NCBI GenBank assembly: GCA_036345935.2
Contig: JADWOT020000732.1
Location: 1 to 64,000, forward strand
Direction: 5' to 3'
DNA from: Taenia hydatigena
Taxonomy: Eukaryota > Platyhelminthes > Cestoda > Cyclophyllidea > Taeniidae
Length of the DNA stretch: 64,000 nucleotides
Of this stretch, positions 47,481 to 61,010 are shown one piece after another. The first letter of the stretch is position 1, and each line of letters opens with the position of its first letter. The notes beneath the pieces were generated by a model, which saw only the letters and a program-made list of their open reading frames with translations, was not told where the DNA came from and searched no databases. The translations under genes were made by a program, and so were the position numbers.

Positions 47481-48849
47481 TATTCTCTCTTCACTCTTTG
47501 TATCACAAATGCCAATTTGTCTCACCTCGGCATAAGATTAAAGAATGCAACGCGAATTCATTATTCCCCATTCAAAGTCTGCAATGAGGCGAGACAACAA
47601 TCACACGTTGTTAGATATCGGCAACAACTCATTTAACATTCCAGACCATGGAGGCATTACCTTGATATCATCACCTATTCTCTTTAGCTCATCTCACTAT
47701 TCGTAATCAAATTCCTTCGGTTCTTCCACTTGCTCATTTAATTTATTTTGTCTTTAATGTTCCTTCTACACACGGTTCGACTTCTAAGTCAAATTCCTAC
47801 AGCAGTGAGTGGCGATTTTGCCAGCCACCAAACACATTCATTGTACTGTTCCTGCCAAAAGAGATAGTGTTGAGAGCCCACTTTCATAGTTGTATTGTTG
47901 ATTTTATGGCGCGAATTTGCTATTGTAGAGTTAGTCTTTTCCAGACGACAAGCCATTCTGAAATCTGTCGACATTTTGACACAACGTCAGGTAGGTCATA
48001 CTACCATTCAAATCACATTAATTAACTGAGGGGATTATGAAAGTACGAAGTAGTGGGCATCTCTGCGATTGAGTGCTTCAAGGAAAGAGTAATGTTATTG
48101 AGAGCCCTAGCCCATTGGATGCTGGACACAAGGGACTTATTAACAAGTGTTACAAACATCGAAAAACAACTGCGACATCGTCTCTCTAAAAGATAGATTA
48201 GTGGCATTTTTTCTGCTAGAAGGAATCTACAGTTCATCGCGCTCATCAACGAGGGATTAAATAAACCAATCGAGATACCACTCAAAAGGAAAGACATGCC
48301 AGAATGTAGATGCTCCTATCACGAGTGTCTGATTAAAGAAATGAACCCTTTGGCAAACACCCTCCAGACTTCAGTTATGACAAATGAACAAGTTGCACTT
48401 GATTAGCATATGCTGAAAGTGCAAACGATTTCCTATTTACTCCTCCAAGAGACTAGACAGCTGTATTGGAGTCGACTGGGCTAGTAGTATTCGCGCACGC
48501 CTGGAACAAATCAACCCCTTCAACCTCCACACTTCAACCACGTGCTCCACTAATAAAGACGTTGTTCATGTAAGCACTGTAAACTCTAGTTAGGAAATCA
48601 TTTAGCCACTCCCGAAGCACGCGACTGATCCAATAGGACTGTCAGGAAATTTAAAACAAAACCTGCCAAACAACTTGATGCAAAGAGCCGACGCGACAGC
48701 AAGCAGAAAAAATCAAAAATGTTGAGTTTACAAATAAAGGCGCATTAAGTGCATAAATACAAAAACAATGCGAGAACGAAGACAATAAATCAATGAAAGA
48801 TAAAAGATAGGTGACTACGTGAATGTGGGATGAAAATTGATATAAGTGG

Positions 48850-50500
48850 CTGATTACCTTGTATTGTGCGCTTACACGCATTTATCGTCTAATGAAGCTA
48901 CCAGCAACACCATGAACACAGCGTCCAATCTAATTCCCGTCACCACTGCTGCTTCCTTCAGTGTTACCTTATTCAATGCAGCAATATATATGCATGATGA
49001 TCTGCAATCAAATACAATGTCAAGGAATGTGATGTGATGGAATAGGAACTGACTGCACAAAATGGCATAAAAGAGCAAAGAAAATTGTCGAGGAATGAAG
49101 GGTACCACGGAGAACTGAAGCAAAGTTCGGGTGACCAGAGTGCAGTAAAGTGCGCCAGCCATCCCGAGCTTTCCACTTCCGTCTCTGATGTGTGTACCAA
49201 CTCAGACCAATGTAGCATAACCGCAGTGGGCGCCAAATCCACAGGCATCTACGCATGGCTATCGCTGACAATCACTTTTCTCTAATAATTGTTACTAAAC
49301 TCTCAACTTTTCTTACCAACTGCATGTTCTAGTGCTCTCATTCTCTTTTATGCCATCCCAGATGCTCCCCATAAATCACTAAGAATTTTAGCTTCTTTAC
49401 TATTTATTTGGTGTTACGGTAGGTCACAAATATGCACTTCGAGATGTCCACGCAACCTTTACCGGGGACAGGATTTCGCACTTCACTGAATACCATGTTT
49501 TTCTAGTTAACATGTCAACCTACACAAAATGCGTCAAAAGGAAATTCGTGCGCCTGTGAATTTAATTAATTTAATTTAATTCAACTAATTAATTAATTAA
49601 TGCTGACCCCCATTCGATCGTCAATTTTTTATTAGCTGCCTGTGTGTCTTTTTCGTAATTCGCTCTGCAAAGCAGCACATATTTCACTCTTGCTCATCAG
49701 GATTCATTCTACAACCTCTTCATTTGCTCGTTTGCTACTCTGCATGCCACCCACTGATAAGCAGACAAGCAATGATAATCCTGACACAACTCCGTAGAAT
49801 AGAAAAAAAGTTAGTGCTTACGAAAACGACTTTCACCTTTGACTTGAATTGGGCCACCGAGATGTGACTAAGAACAAACAAGTGACCAAATGAGTCCGTT
49901 GATGGCATGCTAGCCGACAAGGGAAGAGAAAGTCGTCTACACTTTGTGAGAATGTGTCTACCGGAAGCATTACAATCACTGCACTAGCATTGCTTGCGAA
50001 TTTGCCTGTACCATGAAAGTTGTTCCGTGTTGGAGATGCAATGCCTCCAAGTACCTTCTCGATGATATCGTCATATTAACCCGATCGTGGTTACAAGTTC
50101 CATTTCTCACATTTTAGCTACACACACCTTTCCATGTTTTACCTTACTTGCTTCAATCTTTCTATCTATCTCCCTTATTTCACGGTTTTGCTACTCCATA
50201 TGTTTCATACGTGTGGCGTCGAATCGGATCGCACCACAATTCATCGTTGCATATTCGCCCCCGACCAGTCAATTTACTCACACCTCTTGCTTGGATGATT
50301 TCCATCCCAAGAAGAATAGGCTTCCAAGGTGCAGTTATTTAGAAATATCTTCTGCAAGTATTCATAAAGCGCATTGTTAAATAGCCCCCATGTCACGAAT
50401 TTCTTAGAGCTAAATTGCTCATGTTCATGAGTTGTGTATGGAGCCTAGTCACAATTTTAAACAGATAAATGAGCGTGCGTATGCGAGGATGCGTATGAAC
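48850..50500 (+). repeat. Family R subtype, fuller copy
   Basis: The 5-prime module (48850-49500, with TTCCACTTCCGTCTCTGATG and GCATCTACGCATGGCTATCG) is followed by sequence shared with 45430-45720, 41330-40800 (reversed) and 42330-43010. It differs from R1 and R3 beyond the module, so the superfamily has at least two bodies behind one shared 5-prime module. Confidence 0.7.
49558..49602 (+). repeat. AT-rich TTAA-type simple repeat
   Basis: A run of AATTTAATT and AATTAATTAATTAATT units of about 45 bases inside the repeat at 48850-50500. It is absent from the corresponding place in the copies near 45520 and 41440, so it expanded after the copies separated. Confidence 0.8.
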
Positions 50501-51209
50501 TGTGCTGATAGTCTTAGTTGCCTCGTTAAAATCGCGACCTGTGCCATAATAGAAGGAATATTGGTGGACAAATTAGCGTTGCAATAGCAGCCGCATTAGA
50601 CGCAACTTCACACGCCATTGCCTCAGCCACATCCCCTTTTTCAGGGAAAACTTACCACTAAGAAGTATTGAGTGCTATGAGTGAACAAAATGAAATAGTG
50701 GATCTATTGGAGGTTGGCTTTATAGTGTGCATTGACAAAAGCCCAAAAAGGCTCATAACTATCTAAAACTAATTTTGAGGTTGGGCCTTGCACTTCTTGG
50801 AGCATTATATGCAACCCATGCTATCGTTCATGTTGATGCTTCAATCACAGTTCCATGTTCCATCATTTCTTTTATTTTCTCGCGATCTCAGCAAAGGAAT
50901 ACCATCTTATTGGTTGATGACGATTGAAATGAATTCCTCATTGCATTGCAGCTGTTAGGATTTTTGAGCGCCAATCGTTTAGCAATTCCTTCTCACGCTT
51001 TTTTTACGCAGAAAAAAGTGGAAAAGAGGTTGAGACATTAAAAGCATGCCAGATGAGCTTCCTCCTTAAATGTGTGTATTAGCAAGCACTGTGCACATGT
51101 TCAGGTGCTCACCAGCTGTGGAGCTGAGGAATGTCATGAGCGTGCTGTAAGTGCCTTTTTTCACCGCGTTATATTTATGTCTATTATTTGTGACGCTTTA
51201 TAGCAGCAG

Positions 51210-51960
51210 GATATAGAAAAGTGGAGTGTCAACCACATGGCTTGTGCTATTTCGAGCATTCGCTTAGCACTTAAACGGCTTCTGCATTTTTATGGTGCAA
51301 TAATATTTCTGGAAGTTTAGTGTTATTGATGAGTTGGGGATTAGAATTGCCTCTTGGCTGTGTTTCACGAGTTTGTTTTGTGTGGGCGGCAATCTCAACT
51401 CCATATCTGGACTCACTCATTGAGGCTATTATAGGCACCTCAATGGTGCTCCTACGTGACGTCTCTTCTCATTTGTGTGCAATCCAAACTACTGCCTAGA
51501 ATATGATGCAATGAGAAGCAGTAATGTTGGAGGCGGTAGTGAATATTGAGGTCAGGATGGGGTCGACGGTGTCGTTCAAAAACAAACAAGTGCACCTTTG
51601 TTGATGTATTGTAAAATGCAGTCTTGCGGATTGCATCATCGGGTGCGTGGACAACTGCAACAAGCATTACAAAGTAAGGTGTAGAGAGAAGAAGAAAGAG
51701 TGTCTTGAATGAATTAAAGAATGAAAAAAAGGGGACGTAAAAGATAACAACTAAAGTATCATGTGTTTGGACTCGTAGGCACGCACACATACTAGGGTAG
51801 ACGAGTGCATGCGGAAGTGATGTAAGCAAAAATTGAAGCCCTGAATGAATGGAAGGGAGGTTGTGAGGAGCAGATACAAGAGTAAGGAAAAGGAGATGCA
51901 AATGGGATCCAATGGAGAAGTGCCTAGGCAAAACTCAATCGTTAGCTGGGCATGGTCTTG
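51210..51960 (-). repeat. Family R variant, reversed copy
   Basis: Reverse-orientation partner of 61010-61640. It contains a 159-codon minus-strand frame (51452-51931) with LVAVVHAPDDAIRK and RPHPDLNIHYRLQ. The partner keeps much of this frame (PVAVVHAPANAIYE, RPHPDLNIHYCLQ). In about 93 bases I compared codon by codon, differences fell about equally on all three codon positions, which argues against selection on a protein. Confidence 0.7.
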
Positions 51961-52109
51961 AAATTAGTGTAATGGTGGATGGATTTCTCAATAAATGCAA
52001 ATAAAATAACCGATTGTCCAGCCGCTTTGTGACTTTGTCTGTCGAAAGCACTATAATCGCTCAATTAGTGTCACTTCAAACGTGCCATGACGGATATCAA
52101 CTGGGATGC

Positions 52110-55100
52110 AAAAGTTCGTCTGCTGTATGGTTTCGGATCTCCAAACGCACATTGCAGGATGTCGGTAACTAAAACAACTTTAGCCATAAATTCGCGAGCA
52201 AAGATTGGCCTAAAGGAATGTGAAAACGTTTTGACGACCCATATCTAAGCATTTGAACTGTTATATAAATGGATGATTAAAACTAGAAAGTAATGTGGAA
52301 GAAATTAGGGTGAGGAGAGGCGCATTAAATGCTAAATTGACATGTATTCAAAATGTTTTTTATTTGCATGCGTTGAAGTGTACCGATTTTGCTACTCACT
52401 TGGCAACGCTTCTTGCGATTAACGATGCATTTGAACTTGCATTCAACTACCTTCTGATGAGGCCACCGGTTGTAGAACGAACAGGACACTCACTTTCACA
52501 ACCGACGTCACTACTTCCTCCTTTAACATTTCCTTATTTAATGCAGTAGTATGTATGCAAATAATCTGCAATCGAATAAAGTGTGAAGGGATGCAATATA
52601 ATGGGATAGGACCTGACTATACGGACTAGCACAGATATATGGAGAGGAGTGTAAAAGAATAAAGAGCAGTAGGAAGGACCAAAGTGAAATGCAGATGATT
52701 GAATTGCATTAAAGTGAGTCGGCAACCGCAGGAGTTTCACTTCGTTACCTTCCTGTGCTAACCCAGACTGGCGTAGCACGACCTCAGTGGGGCCCAAATC
52801 CACGAGCATCTACGCAAGGCTATCGCTGACGCCCTTTCACTCATACCAACGACCACTCAACTTTCAACTTCCCTTACCATCTGCATATTCTATTGATTCC
52901 CCTTTCTATTTTGCTGTCTTAGCCACTGCCGTAAAATTACTTATAACTTCAGTTTTTTACCACTTGTCTGGTGTTACCCTAAGAATTTTATGCCTAAATT
53001 ATTTTTTTCTGTTCATCCTACTAAACTCATTAACTTATTCGACGTATCCAAAAAATCACTTTATTTTTGTGTCGGAAATATTTGAAAAGCTTTAGCACTG
53101 TATGCGACTTTCCGTTACAAATCAGGTATTATTCGATCATGAACAATGCGCCCTTAGTCCTAAAATGACAGAGCTGTGCCAAAACCCATCAGTTAATGCG
53201 TCTAGTTCCACATGCTTCTTTCACGGATAATATTAAATACAGTACTGCACTTTGTTAATAAATTGATCAAACATGCATTATCTGAATTTGCGTTGATGGT
53301 GATGTAAGCCCCTTCTCAATTCTCAAATCTGTCACAAATGACGTGAGTTGTTCTCAAATAAGCCCGTATGGTATGACCAGATTCTAGTCTCATCGTGTGC
53401 TACAGTGACTAAAACGTCAATTCGTTATGAGCCCTTATCACGTTCCTTTACTTCACCGTCCGCTGTCTCCACGCCTTACTGAGTCGTTTGACAACCTGCT
53501 TAGGGAAGAAAGCTTCAGGCATAACGATGTTTAATATATGCCATAGTAGACACACCACCTGTATACGAAAGTGGTCAACTTTGATGGGAGTTCTAGCTGG
53601 TCTGAAACGAGAAAAAATACGTCAGTGCTAAGTAAAATAAAACCAAGCATTACTGACGAAATGTTGGCGCTACTGGGTTGGGAAAGAAACACAGTGTGTG
53701 TGAGGCAACCAGCAATACTGGCATTAAGTGCTGTAAGTTTTTCAATCAATCAGCTGCACTGTTGCCGTAAGGCCAGTCCAATCCACCTTTCTGCTTTGGC
53801 TTCGATAACAGACTGGTTGAGTAGTCCTCTATTGCCAACATTTCATTCAGATAATTCCGCGTTGCCAAAAACTAAAATGCTGCCACTACTTTTGGAATTT
53901 ATTTTTTATTAAATTGTCGCACCTTCGAAATTGGAAGCAGCAGAAGAGGCAGCACCTGCTTCCCTCTAGAACGCACTTACAAATTCCGAATTATTTCGAG
54001 GGAAGAATAAGTCCATAATAGTAAATTACAGCTGATGCACATAGTAACTGCATCAATATACATCAGGATTTGTCCCATTTTGTAATCAATTTACACTGTC
54101 GTTGTTCATGGCATCTAAGTGCACGTACCTGCATGATTCGCTTCAAAGTGACGCGGCAGTTAATGATGGTATCTGTGGCAACGAGAAAAGACAAGAGAAT
54201 TGGAGACTTTAAGCAATAGTTTGACTACGGGTAGTTGGCTTCCCTTTCTCGTTGAAAAGCTGCATTTACTTATCAACATTTGAGCTGCTGATGAGGCCAG
54301 CAGACGTGGGATGACTTGATTTTAAATTCAACGGCGCATGAGATGATGTAATGTTTGCCGCCCTTGCAAAGTTTATTCAGTCCATTCGGTCAAATTGCTA
54401 ACGTGACGGACTCAAAGGCTATTAGTAGTTCCACTATGTAGGAATCTGACTGAGTTAACCCGAGAGTACTGTGTCAGGAACCTTAAAGAAGGTCATTTGT
54501 GACGCGAGTGCTGTGACGACTGGTTAGCGCCTTAAATCAGATTGTGGGTGGTAAAAGTCGCAAGAGTTGGACAGATGGATTCCACTTGTTGATCATGAGC
54601 TGAAAGATGATGGAAGTAAGGCTGTGCAATTCGGTAATATGCTTTGCAACTCTTCTACTTTATTTACTGGCAGAAGTGCTTACAATATCATCTAACTTTC
54701 ACGATCATCTCGCTCATTATGTCACCAACGCTGCTCCGCTTGTTACCCATACGATTTACACCTATAAGGAACAATGCGCCTCGTCTTTTTTTCCATATCT
54801 GCTTGGATTCTAATGCGCTACAAATAAAAGTAGCTATCAAGAATTCCTGGTTGAACGCGATACAAATGCACGCCAGACCGATCCGCATGATGCTGCCGGC
54901 GAGTACACTTGTAATCCCTATCCGCTAAGAAAAATACCAGCTGCATTGACTAGTCACAATGAGGAGTGCTCGCACAAATCAACGACAGTTTAAATTAACT
55001 AACTGTGCTATAGATGTTCATACGATAAAGAGCAATTAGTAGGAAAATCGTAGCAATTATTTGAACAAATGGCTACTAAAAGAAAGCGATTTGATTTGAA

Positions 55101-56290
55101 GACGCAACTATTGGTCGTTTAATAAGCTTCATCCCAAGAGTGTTTGTTAATAGTCCAATGACATTATGGCTGCAGCTTCACTTTAGTGTTAGTAGTCAGT
55201 TTGGTAGAAATCCCGTTCATTGTATGCCCCATTTGAGCTTCTGATCTTCGGTTAATATAATTATGAAAAGGAAGTACGAGATGATGTTTAATCAGTTTTC
55301 GAACGTCTCAGTTTCTGCCTTAGAGCCCACCTCCTCCTCTTCGCTTGCCTCCAAATCATGCAACAATCAGCGTTGTATTGAGAGCGATTTGTCCAAATAA
55401 ACGCGGAAATTGTGACAACTATTTAATCAACATTTGACGCAGCATCTATGTAGGTTAACCAAATTAAAAGATGCGGTTCATATTTCTACTATGGATAAAG
55501 TGTGAGGGAGAACGAAAAGTTATGTGAATGGTTTGTAATGATAACTTGTCAACTATAATGTTAATTATCTCAAGTACAGCTTGAGCTATCATGTCTCGCT
55601 AGCTGTCACTGCCACCTGATGTGAACTCTTGAGGCCGTCGAACCAACATCGGAGTAATGACTACTTCCCTTGTAGGCATGAGCAACCATTGACTCTGCAC
55701 CACGCAATGGTTTAAAGCAAAAGGATGAGCTCTCGATCGAATGATGGGAAAGGGCTACGGTTGAATCCCTGAGTGCCTTACTGTCGCAGACTACTAATGG
55801 ATTAGCAGGAGGCTGGATTACCCTTAAGCTCTCAAGTAAAATAACTCAAGATAGACCGTGGAAATGGAAACCAGCTTATGTAAGAGTGGTTCACAGTATG
55901 TGTGGAGGACGTCGCTGGATAGAGTTCTGGTTCATTGATTTGCGAGGATGGCGAAAACCTGCAATTTAAATGCTTCCGGTCAAAGATGCTTGCACTCTTA
56001 GATTTACTGTAACAGGATTCCATTTGCATTTTCACTGCATAACCGCAAAAGTGAAGGCAAGTTGGTGTATTATATACCGCGATAAGAGACGCAGCACTAA
56101 GACGCTTTACAGCAATTCCTGTTACTCCATATTTTAATGTTACAATACTGAATTGCACGCAGACAATTAACAAACTTTTGCAATCACAGAATATAGAAAG
56201 CAGACAATATTATCGAGTTTCAGTATGTTCAGCATGATAAATTATACCTGGCTGAAATGCCAGTCTGCTCTTTTTACTTTCTTGTGTCAC
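52110..56290 (+). repeat. Long dispersed repeat, family R, copy R3
   Basis: Second near-complete copy, parallel to R1 (17030-20890). Landmarks in order are GCACATTGCAGGATG; the module with CTACGCAAGGCTATCGCTGAC; AATCAGGTATTATTCGATCATG; GTCAGGAACCTTAAAGAAGG; GAAGAGGAGGT-type sequence read on the minus strand; and ACAGAATATAGAAAGCAG. It extends slightly past the similarity with R1 and agrees there with R2. Many indels and stops break every reading frame. Confidence 0.8.
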
Positions 56291-56867
56291 AGACCCCTAT
56301 ATTTTCTTTCAAGAGATGATAGTAAGGATCGATTCTTCAACAAGGACCACTTGACTCGAGAACTTGTGGACAATAGTCGCAAGACTTTTCCTTCATCTCT
56401 TCGAACTCCATTCAAAGCCAAGCACTAAATAAACGTATAGTTCTTCCTTTTAAAATTCATACGAATTAAAAGCGTGGATTTGGATGTTTAGCTTTCTGAT
56501 TTTGCTCCCTTTAAAAAAAGCAACACTTTCTTTGAAGCCGCTGTGTAAAATATTGCACTAATTTTGACTGCTTCAATTATGCCGATAGCTGCGATCGTTG
56601 TATACGGTAACAGGAACAAAAAGAGAGTCAACGGTTGTGGCTGTGCTAAAATTTCTGCACTATTCAATGGAAAACTTGGGCGTTTCAGTTCAGGAAGAGA
56701 CCGACCGAAAAGAAGCGTTGAACTCGATCTTAGTACCCTGACCGTTACATTGCCTACAAACATTATGATTGTTGCCAGTGGAACCAATCCTATGTTGGTA
56801 GATTGACATTTTCACCGGAACCACAGACGAACAACACTTTGAAGATGCTTGCATAGGTGTGTGCAGT

Positions 56868-57110
56868 TTATTGACGTCAATCTCGATATCGCCGCATTCG
56901 CTGTCAACGCTGCCTTGAATTCCATATGACGGAATCTTGTGTCTTTACTCACCAACCGGAGGGAGGTTCACGTTGGGATTTCAATAGTCACTCTAAAGTA
57001 TGCCTAGCAGAGCTCACTGGAGCGCGCTAACCACACTCGCTAATATCCTGGTTCCAGACAGAATGCTCACCATGAAGATCTGTCCATTTGGCCTAAGAAC
57101 TCAATCATCT
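56868..57110 (+). repeat. Repeat segment X, copy 2
   Basis: Partner of 16855-17030. It follows the end of R3, whereas copy 1 precedes R1, which is the arrangement expected if X sits between consecutive units of a head-to-tail array. Confidence 0.5.
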
Positions 57111-59929
57111 TCACTTCAACTTGGCTAATGGTGATGTTATTAATGCCTTCTACATGACGTGGGTCAGATGCTCCACAATTTGCCCAAGCGCTTCTGAATC
57201 ATAGGACTGTGTGCCGCACAGTGTAGCTTCGTATCATTGCTAGTTGTGCGGGCAAAAATAAAGCATATGCGGTACAGTGAACCGTTTAAAGTGTACTTGA
57301 ACACTTTCTTAACCGCCAGCACCAAAAGACCCTTAATATTTGTAACCACGAATAAAGCCCTGACGTCGGAATAAGTGGTTAATAAGACCATTCATCAGAT
57401 CAGGGAGTCAACCATATATCATGTGCAAATCCGGGCATTTACTTGATCTTTGTCCGGCTTTGCATACTTTGATGCAAGAGAATTTTTGAGGAGTTCGAGT
57501 GCTATTAATGGGTTGAAGATTATGACCACCTGATGGACGTGTTCCACAACTTTGCCTCGTGTGCTTCGTAAGCTAAAACATACCGTCGCAACTTACCTGC
57601 TACTGAATTCTGGCGCAATGCGGTGGTCATAGGCTAGTAGTCGCATTGACTGCAGTCCTCGACTTCCACTGCACTAATGAGTTGCGCCTCTGACCCTTGG
57701 AATAGCTCTACTGGCTTTCATTCTGCACACCATTTAGACCATCAATCCACTCATTACGTGGTCGCAGCGTATAATCTGACCATATTTCACAAACTTAGGA
57801 TCTTCCAACGAAATGTTGCTCTGGTTTTTGGTTATGCCAAGGCGGAGGATGTAAATAGGAAGCCAGCTAAAAAGCCATAATCTGGAATGGTTTTCTTTGC
57901 CGGAATAGAACCGAAATTCCAAGCGCTACCTACCTTTAGAGGGTTATAAAATTTAAGCGTTTTGCTTTTAGATGATCCGAAAATGTTGCCTTGCTATTCT
58001 CCTCTTTGATTGCTTTTTGCCCTAGGCCTAAAGCCTATTTTCTGGTGTACATCTGCAGGCCCAATCAGCGTTCCTTACACACTGCCACAGCATCTTTAAG
58101 GGGAACTGCTACATTCTGTCTACGCACTTTCCTTTTTCTTGCGTTAATTGAATAGCGAGTTACAAAAAGTAGCAATTTCTCTGCCAAAATCAAATCCATT
58201 TCGAATTTGTATGTAACCCATTAAAAGCTCATGTGTGTTTATTTGCAAATAAAACAAGACCGCCTTATAACACTGAATAAGTAACAGGTAAAGCATCAAC
58301 TTTTCTTTGAGCTTTCTGAGTTTCACAGACTTAATTGGTTCCACACACCCTAATTGCCTTTAAATTATGGAGGAAAATTATCTGTTACTCACTCTAAGGA
58401 GTTAGACGCAGCGATACTTCACTAGGTGGAGGACTCTATGCTCTACTCCAGCTGACGAAATCACACCGCGCATAAATGTTCATGCCTTGTTCCCACGCCA
58501 CCGCATAAAACCATTTAAGAGGCAAACGGCTTTGCATGGCTTTGACAGCATCCTCTCAGCAACTCAACATGTTGCTGTTTTATTGCATGCCATGAAGACT
58601 GATGAGGAATTTCTGCGTCCCCTGTAAACGAGATCTTGGTGCTTTTTAACAAAAAGGTCTTTTGAGTAAAACATCTACTAGAAATGATCAAAATATACTT
58701 CTCTCCCATTTAACCCTTCACATACATCTGCCTTGAAGTAGATTACCCTCGTCTCTCCTTTCTGCCATACCTCGACCATCTGCACCTAGACTTTATAGCG
58801 GTATCGATGATAGATGGCCTTGATGTAAGGGCTAACAGCTGCACACTCAAAGGTGAGTTGGTTAAACAATGGGTTGCTAAGAATGCCGCACACGAAGTTC
58901 CCTACAGCCGCCATCTACCACCTACAGAAGATTAGCTAATGGAGTTGTAAGAAAGTCAGGAGATGCAGATTAATCCAAACCAAACAACGAAAGCACTTGG
59001 AAGAAGCATAAACACGAAGACCAACACAAATGCAAGATTGCTAATCCTGGTTAATAGTTTGAGAACAACCACTTTAGTGGCCATCCTTGGAGTTGACATC
59101 TCCCCTGAAGCCAGGTCATTGCGAAGTTTACTTTTTGTTTTCACTTTAATTGAGAAACGTGTTCAGTTTTACGCACGTCTAAGCGATTGCATTTTGTCCC
59201 ATTTGCTGTAGAGCGGTAGTCATCGAATCCTTTAATTAGCTAAACTTGCTTTTAGACTGTAGGCAAATCAACAGTCTGTATTACCATTCTTAGTGTTTGT
59301 TATTGCACCCACCCCAAGGATGTTCTCAACCCAAGATGATGGGGAGATAAAACAAAATAATTTTAGGCTTTACCGACGCACCTCCTTGCACTATCCTTAT
59401 CGTACGATCCGCAAAGCTGCTGGCATGGAAGAAGACACAAAAGTCACATTTTAATTGGTAGTGATCGCGAGGGACATTGGCAAAAAGAAATAAACTTGGC
59501 AAAACAAACGACGAAAAAAAGACGCTCAACGTGATGATGGTGCATTAGTTACTAGCACTGCGCACTGGCAAAGGTCGCCAAAATCAAAAGTCACTCCAAA
59601 TCCACTTCGACTTCTTCGCAGTCGGATTAGGCTCCATTTGAATTTAGCATAAACGGTAAGGCTGCTTCGTCGAACCATGCCTCCATATCTCCGGGATTGG
59701 CATTCTTAACAGTTAATTATTTTCTAGTAGGCGCAGATCCAATCTAAGAATAATGTCAACATTTTGTTTCTATTTTAAGCACTGCGGATTTATCTGGACG
59801 AACAGTCGACAACAAAAGACCAAAGTTAGTAGGTGGGTTGAACTCACCTTACCGCAGTATTGCCGATGATGGAACAAGACCTTACAGAATTTTATGACAG
59901 AACTGCTAGTTGTCTCATCTTACACCCGA
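57111..59929. other. No supported gene; one short repeat match
   Basis: 57400-57560 resembles 51210-51380 (GTCAACCATAT, GTTCGAGTGCTATTAATG, GTGTTCCACAACTTTG). Otherwise there are short frames only. A plus-strand stretch near 58500-58625 (GFDSILSATQHVAVLLHAMK) is mildly coding-like with no support. Confidence 0.35.
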
Positions 59930-61010
59930 TTTCTTTTCTAACCCAGTAACCCTAATATTTGGTTAGTGACGTTTAGTTTCATTTTTGTTTCTTGAAAAAT
60001 TATCTTGAACGCAGCAATGACGCATTCCCTCTCTTCTCTTAGGCCATGCAGCTCTCCTAGTAAATCTGTGATTTTTTCCACAGATGGTGTGTCCACTTTA
60101 ACGCATATATAACAGTGTAAGACCTGAACCATTCTTTCCCAGGCAGGTTATTATGCAGCCCAGTGGGGCATAGAGGCAGCGGACGGTGAAGTAAAAGAGC
60201 GTTCAAATGGCCCATACCAAATTGACATTTTTTTAGCACCGTAGCACAAAATGAGACCAAAAACTGCTCATGTGATACAAGACTTATTAATGAACCACTT
60301 AGGTCATTTGTGACACGTTTGGAAATAAGGAAAATGTCCATGGCGCCATCAAAGGTAATTCAGACAATACACGTTTGACAAAGTGGAGTTTGAGCAGGTT
60401 GTTAAACGATTTAGTAAGGCATGGAGGCAGCTGACAGAGAAGTAGAAGAACGCTAGAATAGTTTATAACGAATTGGTATTTTAGGCACTGTAGCATCAAA
60501 TAAGACCATAAACTGCTCAAACGGTGCATGTTTGACGCATTTCCTGGCAAAGTGCAATAATATATTGAATATCATTGGCGAGAAAAGCTTGTGGGACTGA
60601 ACAGGTTAACTGGATGGTATTGGCTCAGCTCTGCCACAGTAAGACTGAGGCCGCATTATTCATGATCAAATAATACCTGATTCGGAACTGCATGTTGCAC
60701 ATAGTGCTGAAACTCCTAAAATATTTCTAAACACGAAATTTTGATAACGTTTTGGACACAACGAGAAAAACCAGTAAATTTGACAGAACGAACAGAAAAC
60801 AAATGGTGTAGTCGCGAAAATTCTGAGTGAAACACCAGACTAGTGTAAAAAGCTGGAACTTTAGTAATTTGTGGGGAGTAGCTAAAATAGCATGTAAGGC
60901 AAGAGTGGCAATGGAATGCGCAGTTGGTTAAAAAATTTGAGAGTTGAGTGGTTGCTGCCAATCGGAGAACCGACGCCTGCGATAGTTATGCGCAGATGCC
61001 TATGGGTTTG
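59930..61010 (-). repeat. Family R copy R4, reversed
   Basis: Reverse-orientation copy matching about 17750-18750 of R1 and 52870-53700 of R3. Read on the minus strand it keeps a 64-codon frame with ITDLLGELHGLREERECV and IAAFKIIFQETK. The equivalent of R1 reads ITALLGGLHGLYG and VIAAPRQIFFEKK. This local amino-acid similarity is the best hint of an ancestral coding region in the family. Confidence 0.7.

Noticed and set aside
55735..55790. tRNA-like B-box (GGTTGAATCCC)
   Set aside because: I could not fold a cloverleaf around it, and it lies in an insertion within repeat R3. A similar hit near 62095 (GATTCGAGTC) also lacks a matching A-box and acceptor stem.
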